From: Clostridia bacterium
GTDB lineage: Bacteria; Bacillota; Clostridia; Christensenellales; Borkfalkiaceae
Assembly (NCBI GenBank): GCA_021204825.1
Contig: JAJPYR010000072.1
Coordinates: 1 to 39,886 of the forward strand
Length of the DNA: 39,886 nucleotides
Direction of reading: 5' to 3'
The notes under the pieces were generated by a model. It saw nothing but the letters and a program-made list of their open reading frames with translations. It was not told where the DNA came from and did not search any database. Below are positions 32,206-39,886 of the stretch, in pieces (the first letter of the stretch is position 1; each line of letters starts with the position of its first letter). The translations under genes and the position numbers were made by a program.

Positions 32206-34056
32206 ATGATGAAAGACAAAGAGAAAAAGCTTCTCTTCGATGTGACGAGCCCGTCCGGCGAGGTCACGAGCATGGAATATCTTTTCGCCTATGAATACGA
32301 AGGGGAAGAGTACCATGCGCTGACCCCCGGAGGGGAGGCCGAGGACGGCTCCTGGGACGTTGCCATCTGCTCCAAACAGGCAGATGGCTCGTTCCTCTAT
32401 GCCGGGGCATCGGACGATGTCTTCGAGGAGTTCTGCAGGCAGTTTGAGGCCAGGGAAGAAGCCTCCGCTGCCGGACCGGCCCGCAGGAATTCGAACGGTA
32501 TGAGAATACCCAAGAGCACTCTGGCGGACCTGGACTATCTGGAGCTGTCCAAGGGCAGAAAGTTTCTGTACAAGCTGAAGATGTTCTTCTTGAGCATCCC
32601 GTACTGGTTTGCATGGAAGTTCGGCATTCTTGGCAGATACATCGCGGATTTCTTCGTCAAGCTCGGATACAACATCCGTGACATCTGGACCACGTTCCAG
32701 CACGGCAGCTGGCGCACAAGGCTTTCTTACCTTGTAATGGGATTCAACAATGCCTGGCACGGACAGTGGGTGAGGGCCCTTGCGTTCTTCATTCTGGAAG
32801 TGGCGTTCATCCTGTACATGATTTTTATAGGCTCATACTGGCTTGCGAAGTTCGGCACTTTGGGAGAAGTGGCCACTATCACGAGTGTGACGCAGGTTGA
32901 GGTTATTCCCGGAAGCGGGATTTTTGAGGATGTCACAGTCGTTGAGCACGTGGACAACTCCTTCAAGATCCTGCTGTACGGGCTAATCTCCATAGCCTTG
33001 ATTGTGGCCTTCGTATACACCTGGCGCCTCAACGTAAAGCAGTGCATGCTCATAGACCAGATTGAGAGAAGCGGCAAGAAGTTCAAGTCCAACAAAGATG
33101 ACCTGCATTCCCTTATAGACAACCAGTTCCACAAGACTTTGCTTGCGCTGCCTATCTTCGGAATGACAATGTTCACCATCCTGCCCATCATATTCATGAT
33201 TCTTGTGGCTTTCACGAACTACGACTACAACCATGACGGCTACAACAACCTGTTCTCGTGGGTAGGGTTTGAAAACTTCAATGAGCTGTTCACGATAGGC
33301 GACATATCCGTTGCCTTCGGTGAAATCCTTGCATGGACACTTGTGTGGGCGTTGTTCGCGACATTCTCGTGTTACTTCCTAGGCATGTTTGTCGCGATGA
33401 TGATTAACAAGAAAGGGATTCACTTGAAGAAGCTGTGGCGAACGATGCTTGTCATAACCATAGCGGTTCCCCAGTTCATATCCCTGCTGTATGTCTCCAA
33501 TCTGTTTGCGGACAACGGTGTAATAAACGCCTGGCTGCAGAAGTGGGGCTGGACGGATTCATATGTCCCGTTCTGGTCCAACGGGTGGATTGCAAAGGTC
33601 ATGGTAATCGTTGTCAACATCTGGGTAGGAATTCCGTACCTGATGCTGATAACCACAGGAATCCTCATGAACATTCCGGATGACCTCTATGAGTCATCAA
33701 AGATGGACGGCGCCAACGGATTCCAGCAGTTCTCAAAGATAACCCTTCCGTACATGCTCTTCGTGACAGGCCCTTATCTTCTCACAAGCTTCACAGGCAA
33801 CATAAACAACTTCAACGTAATATACCTCCTTACCCAGGGCGGACCGGACAGATATGACTGGGGCCAGGTAGGAGGTTACATAGCAGGAGACACCACAATC
33901 CTTATCACATGGCTGTACGGAATCACGACAGGCAGCGAGGCGGATTACAAGATGGCGGCGGTAATAGGCATCCTGATATTCCTGGTAGTAACCATCATAT
34001 CGCTTGTCGTATACAACTTCCTGCCGTCCAACAGAAGGGAGGATGACTACTCATGA
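32206..34056 (+). CDS. MalF-like sugar ABC permease with N-terminal DUF1292-like domain
   Basis: A 616-residue permease, much longer than the ~290-300 residues of the usual Gram-positive MalF-like subunit. The first ~85 residues resemble DUF1292, a small beta-rich domain of Bacillota: LLFDVTSPSGEVTSMEYLFA, YEGEEYHAL, FLYAGASDDVFEEFCRQFEA. A linker with several hydrophobic segments follows (about 125-300). The last ~290 residues are the permease core, with the ATPase-contacting EAA loop DLYESSKMDGANGFQQFSKI. The start is one of two adjacent ATGs (32206 or 32209); GGGAG at 32198-32202 favours 32209 by spacing. The stop overlaps the next start by four bases (ATGA), typical of MalF-MalG pairs. 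Confidence 0.88.
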   Translation: MMKDKEKKLLFDVTSPSGEVTSMEYLFAYEYEGEEYHALTPGGEAEDGSWDVAICSKQADGSFLYAGASDDVFEEFCRQFEAREEASAAGPARRNSNGMRIPKSTLADLDYLELSKGRKFLYKLKMFFLSIPYWFAWKFGILGRYIADFFVKLGYNIRDIWTTFQHGSWRTRLSYLVMGFNNAWHGQWVRALAFFILEVAFILYMIFIGSYWLAKFGTLGEVATITSVTQVEVIPGSGIFEDVTVVEHVDNSFKILLYGLISIALIVAFVYTWRLNVKQCMLIDQIERSGKKFKSNKDDLHSLIDNQFHKTLLALPIFGMTMFTILPIIFMILVAFTNYDYNHDGYNNLFSWVGFENFNELFTIGDISVAFGEILAWTLVWALFATFSCYFLGMFVAMMINKKGIHLKKLWRTMLVITIAVPQFISLLYVSNLFADNGVINAWLQKWGWTDSYVPFWSNGWIAKVMVIVVNIWVGIPYLMLITTGILMNIPDDLYESSKMDGANGFQQFSKITLPYMLFVTGPYLLTSFTGNINNFNVIYLLTQGGPDRYDWGQVGGYIAGDTTILITWLYGITTGSEADYKMAAVIGILIFLVVTIISLVVYNFLPSNRREDDYS

Positions 34057-35132
34057 CGGATGAAGAAATGGACAGGCTTGAGCTGGACATTGAAAACGAC
34101 AATACAGAGTTCCTCACAGATGTAGACATAGACACTCCCGCAGGTTATGTCTCGCCGTTTGCATCCCAGGGCTCCGATGACCTGATGTTCTCGGATGAGT
34201 CCGCAGGGAATGTGGCCGCTCCCGTATACACAGGGGAAACCAAGATAGAGCATCTTGCGGATCCCGGCGTCGAGGGCAAGACCCATATGTCCCAGAAGGC
34301 AAAGAACACCGTTGTAAACACGATAATCCATATAGTCCTCGTGATTATATGCGTTGTATGGATTCTTCCCTTTGTGGGCATAGTTCTGGAGTCCTTCAGA
34401 TGCGAGTCCACAGGCCCTGTAGGATACATCATCCCTCAGCAGTGGGGCTTTGACAACTACGTCCGCCTCTTTACCGAGACCAAGTTCGGGACATGGTTCT
34501 TGGACACATTCATCATGGGCATCTGCACGGCCGTTGTTCAGACGGTATTCGTAATGTTCACCGCATATGCCCTGTCCAGAAACAGGTTCAAGGGCAGAAA
34601 GTTCATAATGAACCTGATCCTTGTTTTCGGAATGTTCCCAGGATTCCTTACCCTGATTCTTCTCTATACATGGATGAGTGACTGGAACCTGACAATGGCC
34701 AATGCACCATGGGGTCTGATCATTATCTATGTAGCCTCGTCCGGAATGGGATATTACATCGCGAAGGGATTCTTCGACACCATTTCACATTCGCTGGACG
34801 AAGCGGCCAAGATAGACGGGGCTTCCCAGCTCCAGATATTCTGGAAGATCATACTTCCTCTTTCCAAACCCACACTTATATACACCATTCTCATGGGATT
34901 CATGGCTCCCTGGGGAGACTTCGTAACGGCAAGCTTCATGGCGAACGGTGCCTCGTCCGGATACAACGTTGCCGCCGGATTGCAATGGCTGATATCCGAT
35001 ACGATGAAGAATGATTACTACACCACATTCTGCGCAGGCGGCGTAGTGGTGGCAGTGCCCATAACGATTCTGTTCCTGTTCCTGCAGAAATACTATGTCG
35101 CAGGCGTCACAGGCGGAGCAGTCAAAGGATAA
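34053..35132 (+). CDS. MalG-like sugar ABC permease
   Basis: A 359-residue permease overlapping the MalF-like gene by four bases. An acidic, soluble N-terminal extension of ~85 residues (MTDEEMDRLELDIEND, with an SPFASQGSDD stretch) precedes six membrane segments; typical MalG-like proteins are ~280 residues. The core shows IVLESFR, an AYALSRNRFKGRKF segment, and the EAA loop SLDEAAKIDGASQLQIFWKI that docks on the ATPase. It pairs with the MalF-like subunit to form the transport channel. Confidence 0.92.
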   Translation: MTDEEMDRLELDIENDNTEFLTDVDIDTPAGYVSPFASQGSDDLMFSDESAGNVAAPVYTGETKIEHLADPGVEGKTHMSQKAKNTVVNTIIHIVLVIICVVWILPFVGIVLESFRCESTGPVGYIIPQQWGFDNYVRLFTETKFGTWFLDTFIMGICTAVVQTVFVMFTAYALSRNRFKGRKFIMNLILVFGMFPGFLTLILLYTWMSDWNLTMANAPWGLIIIYVASSGMGYYIAKGFFDTISHSLDEAAKIDGASQLQIFWKIILPLSKPTLIYTILMGFMAPWGDFVTASFMANGASSGYNVAAGLQWLISDTMKNDYYTTFCAGGVVVAVPITILFLFLQKYYVAGVTGGAVKG

Positions 35133-35150
35133 GGGGGAGAAGATTTTCAT

Positions 35151-36545
35151 ATGGCAACCGTTAAACTTACTAATGTAAAGAAAGTGTACGGCAAAAACAC
35201 AGTGGCCGTGCATGACTTCAACCTCGAGATCAAAGACAAGGAGTTCGTTGTCTTTGTCGGGCCTTCCGGCTGCGGAAAGTCCACAACGCTTCGCATGATA
35301 GCGGGTCTTGAGGAGATATCCGGAGGCACAGTGGAGATAGACGGAAAGGTCGTAAACGACCTCCAGCCCAAGGACCGTGACATAGCCATGGTCTTCCAGA
35401 ACTACGCCCTGTACCCCAACCTCACAGTCTTCGAGAACATGGCGTTCCCTCTCCGTCTGAAGAAGATTCCTCACGAAGTGACGGATGAAAAGAGCGGCAA
35501 GACGAAGACCGTGTATGAGAAGCTCTCACAGGAAGAAATTTATTCCCGTGTAACAGAGATTTCAGACATCCTTGGCATCACCCAGTACCTGCTCCGCAAG
35601 CCCCGTGAGCTTTCCGGCGGCCAGAGGCAGCGTGTGGCCATAGGCCGTGCAATGGTCCGTGACTCCAAAGTGTTCCTTCTCGATGAGCCCCTTTCCAACC
35701 TGGATGCGAAGCTCCGCAACCAGATGAGGGCAGAGCTCATACTCTTAAGGCAGAAGATAGACTCAACGTTCATCTACGTAACCCATGACCAGACAGAGGC
35801 AATGACGCTCGGCGACCGCATTGTCATAATGCGGGACGGCTTCATCATGCAGGTCGGGACTCCTTCAGAACTCTTCGACATGCCGGCAAACCTCTTTGTC
35901 GCGGAGTTCATAGGCTCCCCCAAGATGAACACCTTCCCCACAAGGCTTGAAAAGGACGGGGACGGAAACTGGTTCGTAACATGCTTCGGCGTCAAAATCC
36001 CTGTGGACGGAGAAAAGGCTGAAGACCTCAACGCCCGCGGCATAATGCCGGAGGACATCATCCTCGGCGTACGCCCGGAGCACGTCTCCCTGACCCGCCG
36101 TTCCAACCCCGCCGGCATCCCCTGCGCCATAAAGGTAAATGAGATGATGGGCTCTGAAGTCCATCTCCACGTGGAGGCCCCGGACGGCACGGACCTTATC
36201 GTGCGTGTCACAACCGTTTCCCTAACGCCTGAGCAGCAGGCAGCCCTTGTGCCCGGCACAAGGCTGTACATAACTTTCCGCAGCAAGGTAATGCACTTCT
36301 TCTCACAGGCTACCCAGCGCAACCTTCTTTCCGACTACATTCCAATTGAGTCCACAGAGCCGGAGGAAGATGTAACACTTCCTACGTTCTCCGAGGAAGA
36401 GATTCTCAAGGGCAAGGCGAAGAAGAAGACCAAGGCAGAGAAGGATGCCGAGAAGCAGGCCGTCAAGTGGCGCAAGATGTCCGAATCCGCTGCCGCAGCC
36501 AAGGCTGCAAAGTCCGGGGACAGGGATGCTAAGGACCAGAAGTAA
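35151..36545 (+). CDS. MalK/MsmK-like ABC transporter ATPase
   Basis: A 464-residue ATPase, GGGGGAG upstream and 18 bases after the MalG-like gene. It has Walker A GPSGCGKST (37-45), a Q-loop FQNYALYP, the ABC signature LSGGQ (154-158), Walker B with Asp178-Glu179 (LLDEP), and an H-loop THDQTEAM. The C-terminal TOBE-type regulatory region (ILGVRPEHVSL) is that of MalK-like carbohydrate ATPases. A Lys/Ala-rich tail of ~50 residues (KGKAKKKTKAEK...) is additional. It powers import by the adjacent permeases. MsmK-type ATPases often serve several importers, but here the gene sits within one operon. Confidence 0.94.
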   Translation: MATVKLTNVKKVYGKNTVAVHDFNLEIKDKEFVVFVGPSGCGKSTTLRMIAGLEEISGGTVEIDGKVVNDLQPKDRDIAMVFQNYALYPNLTVFENMAFPLRLKKIPHEVTDEKSGKTKTVYEKLSQEEIYSRVTEISDILGITQYLLRKPRELSGGQRQRVAIGRAMVRDSKVFLLDEPLSNLDAKLRNQMRAELILLRQKIDSTFIYVTHDQTEAMTLGDRIVIMRDGFIMQVGTPSELFDMPANLFVAEFIGSPKMNTFPTRLEKDGDGNWFVTCFGVKIPVDGEKAEDLNARGIMPEDIILGVRPEHVSLTRRSNPAGIPCAIKVNEMMGSEVHLHVEAPDGTDLIVRVTTVSLTPEQQAALVPGTRLYITFRSKVMHFFSQATQRNLLSDYIPIESTEPEEDVTLPTFSEEEILKGKAKKKTKAEKDAEKQAVKWRKMSESAAAAKAAKSGDRDAKDQK

Positions 36546-37038
36546 CCCTTATCTCACATAGAAGATACATCAGAGGCGGCAGCTTTGAGGCTGCGCCCCA
36601 ATGCTGCACCCGGAGATTGTTGTATCCCCGCCGGGAGAGCCCTTACGCACCTGCCTGAATCCGTGCGCCCAAACAGTTTTCTCCTATGCTGTTATCCTGC
36701 CGGTCAGCTTGATTGCTGCGGATACCCCAATCTTTACAACCACATTAATTGTTCCCGCTGAAGCTGCAGGCCGCGTAAGGCCTGCGGCCCGGCGGAAGAA
36801 TATGTCTGTATATCCATTCAAAATGAGAGCTTGTGTCTGTACAGTGGCATGCGAGCTCCACAGATTATTATGTCTGCATGACATCAGATAATGACAAGCC
36901 CCTGTTTCCTGCGGGCACTGTTGCCTGCATATAAGGCCGGAATGCAGCCCTGAGGCTGCATCTGCACGGACAGTGGAAGGAGAGGGCTGACCGATATAGC
37001 CACATGCATTCGTGCATGGGACGGTATTAGGAGAAATG
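36546..37038. other. Gene-free region with hairpins before the surface galactanase
   Basis: A 96-codon frame at 36601-36891 has no ribosome site and no protein-like character. Hairpins include GGCGGCAGC/GCTGCGCC (36576-36598, terminator-like but without T) and a perfect 7-bp stem GCAGGCC/GGCCTGC (36766-36785). No clear promoter seen. Confidence 0.55.
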
Positions 37039-39882
37039 ATGAAAGCAATCAAAAAGCTTATAAGCATTGCGGCAATACTCCTCGCTTTATGCCTTCTGTT
37101 CACGGCATCCGCGTGCAACAAAAACAAAGATGACGGCGGAACCAGTGATGGCGGCGGCGGGACTGATATAGAAGGCGGGAACGGCTCCGGCAATGAAAAC
37201 GGCACCGGAAACGATGGGACGGGCACTGAAGGCGGCAACTCAGAGACAACGGTTTCTGTCATGTCCGTTGAACTTGCCAGGTCCACATACACTCTCTACA
37301 CGGAGAATGACGAGGGTTATGCCAGCACATATACACTCTCTTACACAGTAATGTATACTGACCTGTCAATGTCCACATATGACGAGAGTGCGGTATGGAG
37401 ATCCTCTGACCCCACAGTAGCCACTGTTGAGAGCACTGAAGCCGGTGGAGTCGTGACTGCCTTAAAGGCAGGCACAGCCATGATACGTGTGACCGTGGGC
37501 GGTGTCAGCGCAACCTGCACGTTTACTGTTGTTGATACGTCAACCCTCAAGGTCCGTGATACCGGAATATCCGTATCTCCCACAAAAGCCACTATAACTT
37601 CTCTTGATGAAACAGTGCAGCTCACTGCAGCCATAACCCCTGAGAACGTTTCCGAAGAATATGCAACGGTAGAGTGGTCTTCATTCAACGAGGCGATTGC
37701 CACAGTAGACCAGAACGGTCTTGTGACACCCGTTGCCGGCGGCTCTGTCACAATCCAGGCCAAGTCCGCATCCGGCTATACAGCCGTAGCCGTCATAACC
37801 ATTGAAGGCGAGGACATAGAGGAAGCTGAGACTCAGCTTTACGTCGGTGCGGTCTCCGCCCTCAACACCAGGTCTGAAGACGCTTCATCCTTCATAATGG
37901 GCATGGATGCATCTGAGGTCATCTCAATAGAAGAAGCAAGGGCTGCCACAACATATACATCAGCCACCGGAGCAACCGTTTCCAAGGATGCCGAAGTCGC
38001 ATACAAGAACTTTGACGGCGAGGAAGAGGACGTCTTCCAGATTATCAAGGACAACGGCATAACGGATGTCCGTGTAAGAATATGGAACGATCCTGAGGAC
38101 GCTGACGGCAACACGTACGGCGGCGGCAACTGTGACCTGGACAATGCGGTGGAAATTGCAAAGCGCTGTGAGAAAGCCGGCCTTGGCCTTATTGTTGACT
38201 TCCATTATTCAGACTTCTGGGCGGATCCTGCCAAGCAGACTGTTCCAAAGTCCTGGTCCGGCTATTCCACAGAGCAGATAAAGGAAGCTATCGGCACCTT
38301 TACAAAAGACAGTCTCGAAAAGATCAAGGAAACCGGTGTTTCCATTACAATGGTTCAGATCGGCAATGAGACCACGGGCTACATGTGCGGATCAAAGGAC
38401 TGGTCCACAATCTGCTCATATATGAACGCGGGCTCAGCAGCTGTCCGTGAAGTTACGGGAACAGTTGCCGACGGCGGAGCAAAGGTAGCCGTTCATTTCA
38501 CCAATGCCGGATACAATGTTCTGACGGGATATGCAGGCTACCTTGACACATATAACGTGGATTATGATGTGTTCGGAACAAGCTGGTATCCGTACTATTC
38601 ATCTCACGGAACGCTTTCCAACTGCACGGCTCAGCTCAAGAGCATCCATGATTCATACAACAAGGAAGTTATGGTGCTTGAGACTGCATATGCATATGCG
38701 CAGGATGATTTTGACGGCACAGGCAACACATCTCTTGAGACAACAACTCAGCCTATAACCGTACAGGGACAGAGCAATGCAGTCCGTGATGTCATTGAAG
38801 GCATAGCAGGACTCGGCGATTACGGCCTCGGCGTATGCTACTGGGGCGGCCTGTGGATACCTGCAAGCACTTCCGCATCCGGATCTGTAAACAGGGCCAT
38901 ATGCAAGGAGTACGGCTGCGGCTGGGCAACTTCCTATGCATCCGGCTATGACAGTGATGCCAATGACGGCGGGTCCCAGGTGGACAACCAGACATTCTTC
39001 TATGCGGACGGCACACCGCTTGAGTCTCTGAAAGTGTTCTCACTTGTCTATACAGGACAGTACACAACCATAACGGTGGACTATTCCGCTACGCAGGAAG
39101 TTTACTGCGAAGTGAACAGCGGCGCCGTTGAGATGCCTGAATCCGTTCCTGTCATTCTCAACAACGGACAGACCCAGACTCTCAGGGGCACAGACATAAT
39201 CTGGGATGTAACGGAAGACGAGCTTGCGCAGTACATCCAGACACCTGATTTATATGTAATCAGCGGCACGACTTCATACGGCGGCACTATAACCTGCAAT
39301 GTCTGGGTTACCTATCCGAACATGCTGGATGAGGGAAGCTTCGAAGAATATGACGCATATGCGGACGGCGAATCGGGAACACATATCGGGACAGGTGACA
39401 TTGGCCCTTGGGTAGCCACGAACAAGTACAGCGCTTCTGCAGAACTGCAGCTGTATGTTTCCAATAACGAGAACAATGCCCGCATGGGAACGCAGTCCTT
39501 CCATTTCTGGGACAGCACCACAGTGGAATTCACTCTTGAGCAGACTATAGATGTTTCAAAGCTGACGGAAGCAGGCTATTACACGGCTTCATTCGATATA
39601 GCCGGCGGCGACTCAGATCCTGACACGACCCTGATTTATGTATATGTAAACGTGACCTTCTCTGACGGCACCACCACATCCTACGACAATAAGTCGTCAT
39701 CAGGAGCTTCGCTTGACGGATGGCAGGTATGGACTTCCAGCACCCTTACCGGAATAGACCTCTCCGATCTCAGCAGCGTATCTTCCATAACATACGGCAT
39801 CTATGTATATGCTCCGATGGAAGTGGGCGGCTCCGGAGCATGGGGCAACATAGACAACTGCCAGTTCTACTATGCAGGCTAA
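37039..39882 (+). CDS. Surface lipoprotein: two Big2 domains, GH53 galactanase, CBM61-like domain
   Basis: A 947-residue lipoprotein. AGGAG (37029-37033) fits ATG 37039 better than the adjacent ATG 37036. The lipobox TASAC gives Cys26, then a Gly/Asn/Glu-rich spacer to about 72. Two bacterial Ig-like (Big2) domains follow (about 72-170 and 172-262; WRSSDPTVATV and WSSFNEAIATV). The GH53 barrel (about 280-660) shows DVRVRIWNDP, DFHYSDFWADP, the acid/base Glu444 in IGNETTG and nucleophile Glu548 in VLETAYAYA. An Ig-like segment (about 680-760) precedes a C-terminal beta-sandwich (about 765-947; SFHFW, TVEFTLEQTID, YTASFDIAGGD) that resembles CBM61, a galactan-binding module known from GH53 enzymes. 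It would anchor on the cell surface and cut pectic galactan for the importer. Confidence 0.92.
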   Translation: MKAIKKLISIAAILLALCLLFTASACNKNKDDGGTSDGGGGTDIEGGNGSGNENGTGNDGTGTEGGNSETTVSVMSVELARSTYTLYTENDEGYASTYTLSYTVMYTDLSMSTYDESAVWRSSDPTVATVESTEAGGVVTALKAGTAMIRVTVGGVSATCTFTVVDTSTLKVRDTGISVSPTKATITSLDETVQLTAAITPENVSEEYATVEWSSFNEAIATVDQNGLVTPVAGGSVTIQAKSASGYTAVAVITIEGEDIEEAETQLYVGAVSALNTRSEDASSFIMGMDASEVISIEEARAATTYTSATGATVSKDAEVAYKNFDGEEEDVFQIIKDNGITDVRVRIWNDPEDADGNTYGGGNCDLDNAVEIAKRCEKAGLGLIVDFHYSDFWADPAKQTVPKSWSGYSTEQIKEAIGTFTKDSLEKIKETGVSITMVQIGNETTGYMCGSKDWSTICSYMNAGSAAVREVTGTVADGGAKVAVHFTNAGYNVLTGYAGYLDTYNVDYDVFGTSWYPYYSSHGTLSNCTAQLKSIHDSYNKEVMVLETAYAYAQDDFDGTGNTSLETTTQPITVQGQSNAVRDVIEGIAGLGDYGLGVCYWGGLWIPASTSASGSVNRAICKEYGCGWATSYASGYDSDANDGGSQVDNQTFFYADGTPLESLKVFSLVYTGQYTTITVDYSATQEVYCEVNSGAVEMPESVPVILNNGQTQTLRGTDIIWDVTEDELAQYIQTPDLYVISGTTSYGGTITCNVWVTYPNMLDEGSFEEYDAYADGESGTHIGTGDIGPWVATNKYSASAELQLYVSNNENNARMGTQSFHFWDSTTVEFTLEQTIDVSKLTEAGYYTASFDIAGGDSDPDTTLIYVYVNVTFSDGTTTSYDNKSSSGASLDGWQVWTSSTLTGIDLSDLSSVSSITYGIYVYAPMEVGGSGAWGNIDNCQFYYAG

Positions 39883-39886
39883 ACAC

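Noticed and set aside
36601..36891. 96-codon plus-strand frame between the ATPase and the surface galactanase
   Set aside because: No ribosome site, Cys-rich random composition, and a strong hairpin inside it.
1..39886. tRNA or rRNA genes
   Set aside because: No cloverleaf-like sequence or rRNA core motif was noticed on either strand; a tool-based scan was not possible.

Overview
The window looks like chromosome, or integrated-element-bearing chromosome, of a Bacillota (Clostridia-like, probably gut) bacterium. Supporting signs are strong AGGAGG-type ribosome sites, Gly/Asp-rich spacers behind lipoprotein signals, DUF3842 and DUF1292 domains, an AraC regulator with a PocR sensor domain, and a plant-galactan utilisation locus. 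The lineage is inference only. Every convincing protein gene except the AraC regulator reads on the + strand. TAG ends several clearly intact genes (for example at 1030, 2801, 5424 and 9886), so it is a normal stop here.

Left part (1-25.2 kb) is an accessory region. In order it holds: a BECR-fold nuclease-like gene; three ~100-nt structured elements that look like minus-strand small RNA genes (1047-1597); a DUF1016/YhcG-like protein lacking its catalytic lysine; an unknown protein with a paralogue further on (3048 and 10081); a papain-fold toxin-like gene followed by four tandem paralogues that look like immunity genes (4774-6896); a DUF3842 protein; a pair of small membrane proteins; a two-dsRBD RNase III; a GIY-YIG/DUF4357 protein; membrane proteins; a compact MobV-like relaxase with a possible oriT; a nitroreductase; a two-gene helicase-nuclease plus Argonaute-like module resembling the DdmDE plasmid-defence system (17263-23175); and a NYN-domain nuclease. 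No integrase, replication gene or element boundary is visible. Both genes of the DdmDE-like module are interrupted, one by an in-frame TAG and one by a frameshift, so the module is either decaying or affected by sequence errors.

Right part (25.5-39.9 kb) is a galactan utilisation locus. A divergent PocR-AraC regulator faces an uncharacterised 603-aa protein and a small zinc-ribbon protein. Then come a cytoplasmic GH53 endo-beta-1,4-galactanase, a complete MalEFGK-type ABC importer, and a large surface lipoprotein with Ig-like (Big2) domains, a GH53 catalytic domain and a C-terminal CBM61-like domain. The surface enzyme would cut pectic galactan, the importer would take up the oligosaccharides, and the cytoplasmic GH53 would shorten them. 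The MalF-like permease carries an unusual N-terminal DUF1292-like domain.

The strongest candidates for something undescribed are the tandem minus-strand RNA elements, the papain-fold toxin with its four-copy immunity array, and the DdmDE-like module with its two lesions.
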